A DNA stretch of 64,000 bases from Hyposmocoma kahamanoa. Its lineage: Eukaryota > Arthropoda > Insecta > Lepidoptera > Cosmopterigidae. The number at the start of each line of letters is the position of its first letter. Positions within the stretch are counted from its first letter, which is position 1. The stretch covers positions 6,139,731 to 6,203,730 of the forward strand of contig NW_020654422.1 of assembly GCF_003589595.1 (NCBI RefSeq), read 5' to 3'. Position numbers and translations under genes: made by a program. A model generated the notes under the pieces. That model searched no databases. It worked only from the letters and a program-made list of their open reading frames with translations, and was not told where the DNA came from. This document shows, piece by piece, positions 43,488 to 54,501 of this stretch.

Positions 43488-44526
43488 GTGGAGGCGCTCG
43501 GACAAGAAATACGTGAAGATGAAGTAGAGAGACGACGTCAAAGGAATCGCAGTTTCTTGGTATCGCTTACTGATGGCAAAGTTGTAAGCGATTACCGGCT
43601 CGCTGCGAGAATTTTGTATAATCTTTTGGAAGATGTAACACGCATGGTGTTCAAAAATATTCTAGGTTTATTGACCCACCACCACCAAGAAAAGTTATTT
43701 CTCGATCTGCAAATATGGTTTGTTTGTCAGATTGCACATGCTGTTGCTGCTGTTATAAAGTGTGAAGACAAAGAGCAATACGAACGTGACATTAATAAAA
43801 CTATAAGTGACATCATAGGATGGATGAATGGAAATGGTCTCAGTATAAACCTAACAAAAACTAACATCATGCAATTTCACTCGTCTAAAAGACTGCTGAT
43901 AGAGTTAAACATCTCGTTTAATCTTGTTAATATAGAACAAGTTAAACACACAAAATTTTTGGGTCTTATCCTTGACAGCAATTGCAACTGGAAAGGCCAT
44001 GTTGAGAACTTGGTTCATGGAACATGTTGTAACAATTTGTCACGGTTTATGTACCCATTGAGAAAATTAGTACAGAATGCGTCTGTGGATGCGGCCTTAA
44101 CAGCTTATTTTGGTTCTGTGCAGTCTATATATAAATTACTGTATAATTTTTTTGGGAAACTCAGTAGAGTTTATGCAGGTATTTAAGATACAAAAACGCT
44201 GTGTACGTATCATCTGCGGTGGGTCTCAAATGGATTCGTGTAAGCCATTTTTCGACAAGTGCATAATCCTACCTTTACCATGCCTGTACATTAAGGAAGT
44301 TGCTGTATTTGTCCAGAAGTATCCGTCATATTTTGAAATCGCAGATAAAAGGAACCATAGAAGTTTAAGACATGGGCAAATAATGGTTTACTCGGGCAAT
44401 CATACCTCAGCATTTAACCACAAAAGCTTTTATGTGATGTCGGTCAAAATATACAAAAGCATTCCGAATGAATTTAAAAGATTAGAGCACATAAAATTTA
44501 AAAATGCTCTTAAAACTTTATTATAG
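43488..44526 (+). pseudogene. LINE reverse-transcriptase C-terminal pseudogene with foreign 5' part
   Basis: From about 43735 the frame gives AAVIKCEDKEQYERDINKT, IGWMNGNGLSINLTKTNIMQ, KHTKFLGLILDSNCNW. These are the post-catalytic palm and thumb motifs of Jockey/CR1-type LINE RTs. The position of the catalytic FADD/YADD box reads IAHA, so both catalytic Asp are lost. After a frameshift near 44130 the next frame gives FKIQKRCVRIICG, LPLPCLYIKEVAVFV and KIYKSIPNEFKRL, the usual C-terminus. The first 55 or so codons (EDEVERRRQRNRSF, SDYRLAARILYNLLEDV) do not look like LINE sequence and resemble the N-terminus of Harbinger-type transposases, so this may be a chimera of two elements. There is no ATG; the frame opens at GTG. 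Confidence 0.75.
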
Positions 44527-44722
44527 TGTACAAGAGTTTTTGGACGACAGCAACAAATTTGGTGACTAGCGATGTGACACGTTTATTAATATATTTTTTT
44601 CTCATATTGTGTATGTAATTTAATTTTATTCTGTGACATTTAAATAATATTGTACACCTTAACTGGTAGACTATAGAGCGCAAACCAATGTTATATTTTA
44701 AGACCTTATGTTATTACCTATA

Positions 44723-45961
44723 GGGTAAAACCGGGATAGATGCCGCAGTGGGATAGGTGCCTCGTTTTCAAAAACCTAACTTCCCCAAATCGCAACAAAA
44801 AAATATTAGTTTAAATAAGGAGTATAGACACCACTCATCAAAGTTCCTGCGGGGCTTCGTGTGGAATAGACGCGTTTAGCTTATGCATGCGCTTATCTCC
44901 GCGACGAACACGACATCGGTTCAAAATTTCAGACGCAAGTATTTACTATTGCATAACTTTGTAAGTTATAATAAATTCCGTTTTATTTTTATTATAACTA
45001 TACACTGGTTCATTAACTGCGCACCTCGGTGTCAGTAATCGCTCTTTTGAATATAGCTTGGTTAAATAATAAAAAGGCATCTATCCATATCGAACAGGAT
45101 AGTCACTTCGATTTTTCGCAGTATAGGAAAAGACAAGAAAGTTAGGAAAAGAAAATAATAAAATACATTATTTTAGTAAAAAAGACAAATAAATGATAAT
45201 AGTTTAGAAGTAAGTAAAAGTAGTTTAAAGACAAATTAGTCATATTACAAACAGCGAACATTTTTGTATGGAATGCTTTGATAGCTACAGAAATACGAAG
45301 TGAAGTAGGTAGTAACTTTAAATACGTATATATTTATTGTTATAGATGTATACACAATATATTATTATACACAAAATATTTTTCTATTTTTCTATTTGTT
45401 ATATTTTGTAATTAGCTATCAATTTTATTTTACTCCTTAATTTTCATTATTTTTGTTAAATTTTATTAGTGTTACTTTTCTGGTAAACTTGTCAAAAGGG
45501 TGTGAGCCTGGTGATCTGTAACACAGGTCCCCAACCTAGTACAGACTCCAGCTCTCACTAAGGTGCTTCATATTTAACATGAAATGTAACAAATCTGCAT
45601 TTTGTACACCTTTTTGAGAGAAATAAAGCATTTTGTATTGTATTGTATTGTATTAAAGATTACAAATAAAACATTTTATTATGAATTTTACTATTTTAAT
45701 CTAAAGAGCATCTATCTTTCTTAGTATTTTCATCGTGTGGCGTCTATCCATACATGTAGGCCATACATCTATCCTCAAAAAAATAGGTTTGCAAAAAGTC
45801 AATTTCTTCAAAATCAGTAAATGTTAGGTCAATAAAATCAAGTCTTAATGTAATATAAAAGATTAAACTAGTTATATCCATAGGAATTATTCATGGTAAA
45901 CCAATAATTTTGAAATTAAGAGGCCCTTTCAAAAAGTGGGAAATCTAACCCGGTTTTACCC
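44723..45961. mobile_element. 1.24-kb TIR element with repeated subterminal motifs, TA-flanked
   Basis: GGGTAAAACCGGG(A/T)TAGAT at 44723-44741 is matched in reverse complement at the right end (to 45961), with TA on both sides (44721-44722, 45962-45963). GGGATAGATGCC and GGGATAGGTGCC lie near the left end (44733, 44750). GGCATCTATCC-like inverse copies lie at 45076, 45708, 45739 and 45765. There is no transposase. A LINE 3' end is nested inside. The class is unknown: a TA duplication suggests the IS630/Tc1 superfamily, but the ends are unlike the Tc1 in this window. Confidence 0.75.
45480..45660 (+). repeat. LINE 3' end with ATTGT repeats, nested in TIR element
   Basis: GGGTGTGAGCCTGGTGATCT, GTAACACAGGTCCCCAACCT, AGTACAGACTCCAGC, then AAATAAAGCATTTTGTATTG and four ATTGT units. 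It is related to 12565-12745. The rest of the LINE is missing, so the copy is 5'-truncated. Confidence 0.7.
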
Positions 45962-45963
45962 TA

Positions 45964-47589
45964 GTTATTAATAAATGTATTCTTATTCTTCATTAAAAAA
46001 AAAAATTTTTTACAGACAAACTTTGCTATGTCTGTGAGGTCAATATATGAACAAAGATGGCCCCGTAATAATGTAGTGCGTTGATGGAAGTAACACACCG
46101 TAAATTGCCCTTGTATTTTCTATACATGGGCAACACAACTCAACATATTAAGTTGCGTTCAATATGTACCGGAATTGAGACGTACGAAATTGAATTACGA
46201 GTGACGCCATCAAGAGATTGAATGGCCTGAAATAATTTATAGTATTGTAAAGCAACTTGTGTTTGGAAGTTGTGTATTCAATCATATACTTAAGACTCAT
46301 ACCTATGTAAAAAATAAAATTTGCACTTGATGTAATGATTGAAAATGAATAAACGAGTGAACACAATAAACTTTTTATTTTAATAATTATAAAGAACTTA
46401 ATGCTGCGCTGCTATCAAGTTAAGTACAGCTGCCTGGAGCAAGTTCCGCCCTTCCGCTGCCATGCCGCTTTACCTTATTGAAAACGTAATAAAAGCAAAC
46501 ATTAACTCAAAATAATACAATTTATTATTAATACATGCTCGTGCGTATGCGTAATGAAAACCAGCAAAACACATTTTTATAGCTTAAAGAAGATAGGCCC
46601 AAGAAGCTATACCCAGATACATAGATTGAGCATAGATTGATGAGCGTCACTTTCTAGAAATTATGAATAAGAACAAAGATACAAAACCTAAAAACATACC
46701 TTCTGCTAGCACTTGCTGGAGCTAGTCTTGGTGGAGCCTGCTAGCCCGTAAATAATATGGTGATTAACTAATTTCCCTTCAGATCTTGTAGCAGAAAACT
46801 ACGTCAAAATATTGATGCTTCTGCATGAACTCTCGGAGCATTTCAATTTGGTCAGCAATGGCGTGGACATTCAACTTTATTACACAATATTTTTAATATA
46901 TATTAGTCAGATTATGTATATTATCTACATTTTTAGAAATTGAAGATTTGTATTTTCAAAATCTCGTCGTCATTTTTCACGACGACAGATACTATTTTTA
47001 AACAAATGCTATATGGCAGTGACACGTAGTCATTTTGACGATGGCTTTGAATTCAAAATGTTTAATTAGCCACTTAGAATAAATTTTATATTACAAAGAT
47101 ATTGGTAATAGCATATTGTAAGTTACATTAATAGTATTTTACATAAAATTAACATATTTGTTGTGAAATGTTCATTTTATAACATAATTTGATTTTTACA
47201 GTATGTCCATCTTAAAGGACCCTATTTTTTCATTCATTCTACTGGTATTCTACATTCACGTTAGCCGTGCCGACGTTGCCTATGGCCAACGAAGCACGGC
47301 CATCGTTGATCCGAAAGTCCTTCGGGGTACGAGCAACCAACGAACTACGTATTATGACCTTCGTTGCGGACGCAGTCACGTAGACTACATCACTACGTTA
47401 CGTAGTAAGTGACTGCGTCCGTCTTTCGTTTGTGTATCGTTTTGAGCGCATCACTAGAGCCTCAGCAACGTCCCACCTTATAGTGTTTCAACTTAAAATA
47501 TACATATCGTATTGTTATTTCGTGGATTCTTTTTCGTTTTTTTTTTGCTGGACTCGGATTTTTGTACTTATCGTTAAATGTTGACTAGG
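45964..47589. other. Unassigned, with a 69-codon frame at 47203-47412
   Basis: 47203-47412 plus begins ATG directly after a TTTTTACAG splice-acceptor-like sequence and encodes a signal-peptide-like start (FSFILLVFYIHVSRADVAYG). It then runs into a hairpin (CGGACGCAGTCAC at 47367-47379 pairs with 47409-47421). No family is recognised, and chance is quite possible. 46148-46366 minus is also unrecognised. Confidence 0.3.
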
Positions 47590-47835
47590 CTATCATAAAA
47601 ACAAAGTGTTCTGGGTAGTACCGCGGAGCAAACTTCGTAGCTCTTGGTCCCGGATTCGATTCCCGATAGAACCAATTTGGGAAATGAACTTTTCTGCAGT
47701 GATTTTGGACTAGGTGTTCTGAGTAGTGCTGCGGAGTGAATTCCGTAGTCCTTGGTCCCGAATTCGATTCCAGGTAGAAAACCAATTTGGAAAAAATCTA
47801 AATTGGTTTTGGCCTCGGTGTTCTGGGTAAACTTG
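47590..47835 (-). repeat. SINE-C body, tandem dimer
   Basis: Two head-to-tail units of roughly 115-120 bp. Each has TTCTGxGTAGTxCxGCGGAG, TTGGTCCCGxATTCGATTCC and AGAACCAATTTGG on the plus text. They align with 2475-2740 (same orientation). The tRNA-like head present at 2755-2832 is absent. Confidence 0.7.
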
Positions 47836-47867
47836 ATGAACTAATTTAAAAAAAGATAAATTTTTGT

Positions 47868-48185
47868 CTATTTTGTTGTTAGACAACCACCAGTGGATGT
47901 AGCATGCCGCTGCGATAAACCTTTGGGGGAATTTATCGCTCTCGTAACGAACAATAAAACGGCCTCGTGAACTTCGTGAATGGCGATATAATTATAATGT
48001 TTCGTGGTTTTTACTAATAGCTTTTTATCAAACCGGGCAAACAATTTGCAATCGCTGACATGACAATTAACGTAACTAAAAACTGTCAAACATTTTCGGC
48101 AAGCGTGATACTCTCCTTGGTGACTTTCGTCCATAGAGTCTGCCACAGCCAGCCGGTGATAATAGGCGGCGTCTAAAGCCGCCAC
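47868..48185 (-). CDS. Unidentified 105-codon open frame
   Basis: The frame has several Cys/His residues (YHACRKCLTVF, YVNCHVSDCKLF), which could suggest a small zinc-binding module. No known spacing or family is recognisable. It starts amid CG-rich sequence (GGCGGCTTTAGACGCCGCC). No splice signals or neighbouring exons stand out. It is kept because it is longer and less biased than other orphan frames, but it may well be chance. Confidence 0.2.
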   Translation of the reverse strand: MAALDAAYYHRLAVADSMDESHQGEYHACRKCLTVFSYVNCHVSDCKLFARFDKKLLVKTTKHYNYIAIHEVHEAVLLFVTRAINSPKGLSQRHATSTGGCLTTK

Positions 48186-48512
48186 AAACCTATTATATCC
48201 ACATTTAGCTGTCGAATTCGAGTGATAAAACCGCCATTTTAAAATTGTGTCACAATAACAATCATGGCGAGCTCAATGATGTCATATTTTTGATGCGCCG
48301 CGCGCATCTCACCCAACAGAAGAATATCACAGTGCCAGACATGGCCGCAAAAATCACAGCTCATATTGAAACATTTTGACAGTTCTGCACAGTAATTTTA
48401 TCAACGTAAAAATTGAACACGACCAACGAATAACAGGTACAGTAAAAAGAAACAAGGCTTTTCTTAACAAACAGCAGTTATAAAAAAAAACCTGTTGTAT
48501 TGGTGTCTTACG
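48186..48512. other. No recognisable feature
   Basis: No supported gene or repeat. Confidence 0.4.
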
Positions 48513-49082
48513 GCGCGTGTACACAAGAAATTCGTCGTGTCTGCAACAGAAAAGATGAGAATGGCCTTGTACACTACAAGAATTTTGTCGGATCTAGCCA
48601 CGAAAATATTTCGTGTCTGTTGCAGACAAGAAAATGATGAGTATGTACACGATACGAATGCTTTCGGGTAGGTGTCGTTTTACTACCGACTGTGTGAAGA
48701 AATATGTTGACTACTAATAAAAAATAAATGTGATTGCAAATTATATGTATAGAATAATAAATATTTCTCTCCACGCCTCAAAAGTACGTCGTTTATCTTT
48801 ATAAATCTCTAAGGTTTTGTTTCACAATACGGGTCGTTCCTCTACTAAACTTATAAATAAATAATGCATTTTATTAGTTGCAATGAAATTAGTGGTGCAA
48901 CAGTGGTACTTTGCAAAATCAGTCCACGCGCATAAACATTCGTTTACTGACAATGCGCCCTATGCAATAGCAGCAGAGCGCGTCGAGTCGGGGGTAGACA
49001 AGATTTTTTTCTTGTCCGGCGCCGAGGCTGTGTACACAGTTCGTGTGTAGAAACGACACGAATTCTTGCATAGACCCGGCGA
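48513..49082. mobile_element. Probable non-autonomous DNA transposon with imperfect TIRs
   Basis: The left GGCGCGTGTACACAAGAAAT and TCGTCGTGTCTGCAAC pair imperfectly with the right end in reverse complement (GCCGGGTCTATGCAAGAATT, CGTGTCGTTTCTAC). Motifs of the kind GTGTACA, ACAAGAA and TTCGTGTC recur inside in both orientations (48548-48665, 48995-49060). No transposase and no clear target duplication. Confidence 0.5.
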
Positions 49083-50754
49083 TTTTCTTAGCGTAATCAC
49101 GCGCCCTTAGGATGTGATTTGGCTTTGTGATTGACTTTCTACTAATTCAAATTAAACAGAGATAATTTTTTGAAATAGTTTTTCGGCCTTGGTGTAAATT
49201 TCTATTTTTCGAGATACGACAAGATCTCTTTCCGGCGTCGACACGGCGTCGATATAATGCATTTCGACGTTGAAAACATAAACATGTTATTGTCTTTGTT
49301 TAACTACTGCGTGCTGTCGTAAGCCTAAAGAGATAGCATTACATTGGTCCGTGCGAAACACGGGAATCGAAAATACGTTACGTCATCTTAAATGTCAACT
49401 GTGTCCATTTCGCAGTACATGATACCGTTGTCAAAGGGAAGTAGTACATCAAATATCAAAACAAATGTTTTACCAAGTGTTTTATTGAATTATTCGCATG
49501 AATTGTAATAAAATGGACAAAAATATTGACAGTGAGGACAAGTATGTATTAATAAAAATGAGTCGCTGCACCATTAAGTGATGTGAACAATATCAAAAGC
49601 GAAAACCAACCGAATGTTAAATTGCACAGGCATGTGTTATTTTTCTGGCTATAAATCACAGAATAGCCCAAATATCACATGTAATTAGACTTATTTAAGT
49701 TGTTTATCCATAAATCTTGCCAGATTTTGCTTTGGTGACTCTAGATAGCCTGTTTGTTTGAATATTTTGATGATTGTTGTTAACGATTATATTGTGATAG
49801 TGTTGTTCTTGTAAGCATACATATTATCGATAGTCTGTTATTAAAACAATCCATAACGAGATTTTTATTATTTTATTATTATTCAATTTATTATTTCAAT
49901 TTAACCTACAAATGAAACAAGAAAGAAAGGATAGTTGTAAATCTATGACTACCGAATATAAATATAGGATAAAAGACCATCTTCATTTGCTCGCTTGCAT
50001 TTTGAAGAGTCAAAATTTAACAGAAATTTGAATGTAACTAGATTATATGATAATACAATTCCATCATTAGGTTTGTCGATACATAATTTTATAGTTAATT
50101 TAGATTAAACAAGACTCATTTACTAGGCATTCTTAGTTCCTGAAAATAAAATTATCCACCCGTTTCCGATTTTGTCCCACTGACATCTCTAACTACTAAA
50201 AATTACTTTTTTCTAAAGCCAACAACACAGTGACATGTTGGCCAACGTTGCCGAGAGAACGCTAATTATCAACGTATTTTGCCTTGCCTTGCCATCGTTC
50301 GGTGTCATATTCCTAGCTGACCGAGTGAAGGCGAGCGCCAATGTGTATAGTGTATAGAGCTCGTTTTGCGTGGCTTATCGCAACTCGCAGTCGCTCGTGA
50401 CCACTTGTCTCACTTCGGAGAGGTGTCTGTTTTTCTGCACAAATCGAAGGCGCTCGACCAATAGTAGTCAATTGACATTGTATACAATTAGATATTTGCA
50501 TGCTATTTAATACATTCCGAACATGTTTGTACTAACACTGTCTCTCGACACATCTTTTTAATTTATTTATACATATTCTGTTAAACCATGTTTTAAGCAA
50601 ATAAACATATGATAACAGTATTATTGATTTAATTATTGTCAATAATATTACTACTATTATATACGTAACTTTTATTTATTTTCAAAATAAATTGAAGTGT
50701 TAAAGATTTACTTAAACCGCTCACTGATATTAATAATAATAAATGTTTTCTATG
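49083..50754. other. No recognisable feature
   Basis: AT-rich, with a CG-richer patch at 50215-50460. No supported gene. Confidence 0.45.
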
Positions 50755-50872
50755 TAAATCAGATGTCTGAGACCCCGCGATACAGGCTTGCCTAGTGTGG
50801 GGACCGCGGTAAACATAAAATTGTACCTATCAATCTGTGAAATAAATGTTATTATTATTATTATAATTCTGT
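50755..50872 (+). repeat. LINE 3' end with TTA repeats
   Basis: GAGACCCCGCGATACAGGCT, TGCCTAGTGTGGGGACC and an AAATAAATGTTATTATTATT tail. From memory this is a CR1/Jockey-like lepidopteran LINE end. No coding part remains. Confidence 0.6.
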
Positions 50873-51519
50873 ACCAATGCATAAATACAAAAAGCTCACA
50901 CTATTTGAAAACCTTTGAAAAATTTCTTTCTAATATCAATCTTGAGGTTGGAAATGCATAGCGATGGTCAGATTAATATTATAAAATTTTCGCTTTTTTA
51001 ATATACTCTCAAATTATATTTTTTCCTGCACAAATTCACTTTTTATACTATATACTATTTGAGCATTTATAAATGCAAAATAATAAATTCTCAAATGACG
51101 TTCCCGGATATTCCCATAAGAAATAAAAGATTCCCAAATAGAATATTGATTTTAATTAAACGTTTCCAAGTCGATAATGACTTTTCGATAGATTATGGTC
51201 CAACACTAAAGCCAATTTTTGTATAAGCATGTAAAAGAACCTATTTCACCATTCGCGTTATCGGTCCGTTATTGTCTATGGGATCCGAAGCCCAAAACGA
51301 AAGCGTTGTGGCTAACGGACTGCGGACAGCTCACGGATCGTTTTGATTTCGTACGCAGCTGCGGTTGTATATTTTGAGAGTAGGCCTTCCGATACCTGTT
51401 AGGATGTCTTACCTGATTCTGGTGAAATTTCACAACTGATCAAATAACATCAATGTAAATTTCAATCATGAATCCCTTCATATTCCTCAACAAGCAAATT
51501 TCATTCTAATTAAAGAGGT
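50873..51519. other. No recognisable feature
   Basis: 51230-51370 is CG-richer (GTTATCGGTCCGTTATTG, GGCTAACGGACTGCGGAC) but unassigned. Confidence 0.4.
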
Positions 51520-51772
51520 TTTTTTATGATACCAAGTGAGGAAATTAACAAGTCATGAGCCTGGTGGTAAACAGTGGACACGCCTGTCCGTTGAGACAGT
51601 TGCAGTGTCTTTCAGAGCCTTAAATCGCAAAGACGCCCGTCATCCAGATGTATAACTTATCACAGTGCCACGCGCCTGTAATTTTACCCTTACCCTTCAA
51701 ACTCGCAGATATAGGTAAGGTTGTGATATTACCTCCCTGGACGAATCTTTCGCAAGGAGATCTACTGCTACG
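51520..51772 (-). repeat. Family A repeat, minus orientation
   Basis: TTTTTTTATGATACCAAGTG, AACAAGTCATGAGCCTGGTG, GACACGCCTGTCCGTTGAG, CGCAAAGACGCCCGTCAT, AGATATAGGTAAGGTTGTGA, GGAGATCTACTGCTACGG. The copy has a deletion across the DGAGGGGCACTG region and one across the CAGTAATG hairpin. Confidence 0.8.
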
Positions 51773-52664
51773 GAAATTTGGTTCACTTCCCCTGAAGATA
51801 TTTTCGAAAGATTTTTGGAACAATGTTCCAAATAATGCTTTAAAGATTGACCCTGAGATATCGCAATAGAAACAGCAACAATATTATCAAATACCCAACG
51901 CGCCTTCGCATGACACAGGCACCTAGGAAATTATTTCCTGTCGCCAAGTTAAATTAGTTCTCAATCTAAGTCTATAAATCCCAACGAGGGGCCACGGGGC
52001 TTGCCTTTGACGTTCATTTATGGTCTAAACTCTCGGCAAATGAAGTTTTGGAAGAACTCCAAGACAAATACGGAGATAGAAGAGCGAAACAACTTCACAG
52101 GACACATTACAGTTACTATATTTGACCTATATCGTTTACAAGATAAATCTGTAAATAGCCATAAGTTTTCACGTGACAAACAATCAAATATTTATTTATT
52201 TATTTATTTATTTATTTATTCACAGAATTGTGAAGTGCGCAACGCGTAAATAAAACATTAGCATTTTGAGTCGACACGTTACAGATTCGAGCCCAAGTGG
52301 TATATATAAATGAAAACCTCTAGAAGCCATTGGTAGTGTGATGAAGTGGCCTTTTTTATTGTCATATGCAAATTTAAGCACATCCCTGTATATGTTAGGC
52401 ATTAAACTGTTAACGTAACGTAACAGTTTAGCGTATGTGGCCCTCGAGAGAAACAGAGGTCGCCGCTGAGTGGTAGTGCAGTCGCAATTTACGGTCGCGT
52501 GTCGTGCATTGACACTCGGAACTAATTGCATTGTGGCTGCGATGAATACATGTTAGGATCAAGCGGTCCCTGTACGATTGTAATGCATCGCGCGGTGCGT
52601 CTAGATTTACGTTAATGATCTAATAATTGATGATCTGAACAAGAAATGATAACAATTGAATAGA
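51773..52664. other. Unassigned, with (TTTA)n and a small hairpin
   Basis: 52188-52220 is an eight-unit TTTA-type microsatellite. 52403-52412 and 52421-52430 (TAAACTGTTA) form a 10-bp hairpin. The 103-codon minus frame 52220-52531 is unrecognised. Confidence 0.4.
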
Positions 52665-52760
52665 ATAGAAACCATTTATTACAACGCCACAACACAAAAA
52701 TACACAGAAAGAAGACAAAGGTAAAATAAAAACTAAAAATAAACAAAAACAACAAAGTAC
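52665..52760 (-). repeat. Possible LINE 3' end
   Basis: ATAGAAACCATTTATTACAA, CGCCACAACACAAAAATACA: an inverted AATAAA-like end next to an A-rich region, of the general form of reverse-oriented LINE tails. No family match in the window. Confidence 0.35.
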
Positions 52761-53509
52761 ACATTATAGTATAGTCAGAGAACAAAAAGTAACGTGGTAA
52801 GTGGTATAGTCAATACAATATAAATAGACGTCACGTGTGCGATTGTAGCGTACTTAAAAGAAATCATCATGATGAAACCTGCACGTCGAAGAAAGTGCAT
52901 AATACTTGGAAATGCATGCAGGCATGGAATTCAGGTCTTCGGCACACTCTCCGAATTAAAATCGTTAATTTCACAGGACAAGGTGCTCCACGACTTATAA
53001 GCTATATTTATCATACATAGAATAATGCAGTATACAGGGCAGAATCATACATTTCGTATTACCAATGTCACAGTATTACAAAAATAATGAATATATTATA
53101 TGGGTGCACGAAAGAAACCTCCCCGCACGACATTATCATTATCATTATCATTCCTTTTCAGTACGTCTGGCGCACCCAAAATATTGTCAAATTAAAACGA
53201 CGTCAAATAAAAATGAAATTACAATTTCTTCCGAAGAAATTTCTGTGTACTGTACAATTCAAATAATATCCTTGATTCATTCAAACAGCACATTATCGTC
53301 AATAAGACTACGTTTCACAGAGTCTAATATAAAGAGATTTTTGGTCCAACTATTCAACAGATGACTGCAATCTCCATGCATGACCGAACTTGAGCTATGT
53401 ATAATGTTAAAAGCTGTCCTGTTGAAAAGTTTTGCTTCATACGATTGAGGACAAATGTCAAAGCAGTGCGATATACTACGAACACAGGCCGAATACGAAG
53501 CTTTTAGAC
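52761..53509. other. Unassigned; SINE-2 scrap at 52863-52897
   Basis: CATGATGAAACCTGCACGTC GAAGAA at 52868 matches the SINE-2 middle block. A short ATTATC repeat is at 53133-53151. Nothing else is recognised. Confidence 0.45.
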
Positions 53510-53650
53510 TTTTTATGAAACTAAGTGACGGGACGAACAAGTCGTGTGGCTGGTGGTAAGCGACACGCCGACACATACACAAAGATCTTAGGGGTACTGC
53601 CACTGCGCCCGTCACTCTGAGGCACAAATCGACAAGCCCCATGTGCCTAT

Positions 53651-54101
53651 AACTGCCTCCGTGGCCGAACGGTTACCACGACTGCCACGCAGAGGCCCCA
53701 GGTTCGATTCCGGGCCGGGAGCCTACATTTATTTCTCTCATGAGTTTGGGTATAATTTGTGATCTAAGTGTGTGCCCATGGCACCAGCGACACAGGGTAT
53801 CCCTAGTGCGGGGCTATGTTTAGTGTTCCCCGCCGCGTTCAGGACTTACTATCCAATAATGAGTTTTTATCCCACTCCATAAGTTTATTACAAGTACGGT
53901 AGAAAAAAAATATTTCTTAACATCCAATTTATGTAAATAATTACTAAATTTGAATTTGTTCTAAGTTCTAAGCCTTTGTTTTGTTTTTGTTAGTGCTAAA
54001 ATGTTTTCGACTGAAGGACTTTGTACCCAGGTCATGCAATAAATTAAAAACAAAGCTATGTTGAGTGTGTGCGTAAAAAAATAAAAAAAAAATTAAAACA
54101 A
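53651..54101 (+). repeat. SINE-1 copy inside family A, itself interrupted
   Basis: Head CTGCCTCCGTGGCCGAACGG and B box AGGTTCGATTCCGGGCC. Body TTATTTCTCTCATGAGTTTG, CCATGGCACCAGCGACACAG, CCCTAGTGCGGGGCTATGTT; it continues after the insert with GAGTGTGTGCGTAAAAAAAT and an A-rich tail. Confidence 0.88.
53821..54054 (+). mobile_element. 234-bp retroposon with 8-bp target duplication
   Basis: GCTATGTT flanks both sides (53813-53820 and 54055-54062) and removing the insert restores the SINE-1 reading seen at 14868. The insert ends in GTCATGCAATAAATTAAAAA CAAA, an A-rich tail preceded by AATAAA, so it is a 5'-truncated LINE or other retroposed sequence. Family unknown. Confidence 0.85.
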
Positions 54102-54185
54102 ATTGCTGCTTGGTGGTAGAAATAGATTAAGTGGCAGTACCTGTTTCCATGGACGAACTCTTTCACAAGGAGATCTACTGTTACC

Positions 54186-54501
54186 AAAAGACTACCATGT
54201 GGATTTTTCTGCGCATGAAAAAAACAGCAGACGGTCGAGGTTGAAGCTTTCTTTATTAGACCTGACTAGTCAAGTTGTAAATAACAAGTGACGTAATCAG
54301 TTTAATAAAGGAACACCAACCCACAATCTGTTAGACCGCATCTATCAAAGTCAGTCTACCAGCGATACATAGTCGGCCGCATAAAATAATTTATTGTTGA
54401 CTATTATTATCAGAAATATGAATTAAGTTCAAGCAAAAAGAAAACATTTTAAATATTTTATTTATTTATTTTATAATTATATTACATATTGCTCACGAAA
54501 C
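54186..54501. other. No recognisable feature
   Basis: No supported gene or repeat. Confidence 0.4.

Larger units (their letters stand above)
53510..54185 (-). repeat. Family A repeat split by a SINE-1 insertion
   Basis: 53510-53650 carries the tail-proximal blocks (GACGGGACGAACAAGTCGTG, GGTGGTAAGCGACACGCC, CACAAAGATCTTAGGGG). 54102-54185 resumes with TGCTGCTTGGTGGTAGAAAT, GTGGCAGTACCTGTTTCC, GAACTCTTTCACAAGGAG. The blocks between CTGTAATTTC and CATTACTG are missing at the junction. Confidence 0.82.

Noticed and set aside
52188..52220. TTTA repeats as a possible CRISPR-like or regulatory array
   Set aside because: A simple tetranucleotide microsatellite with no spacers.
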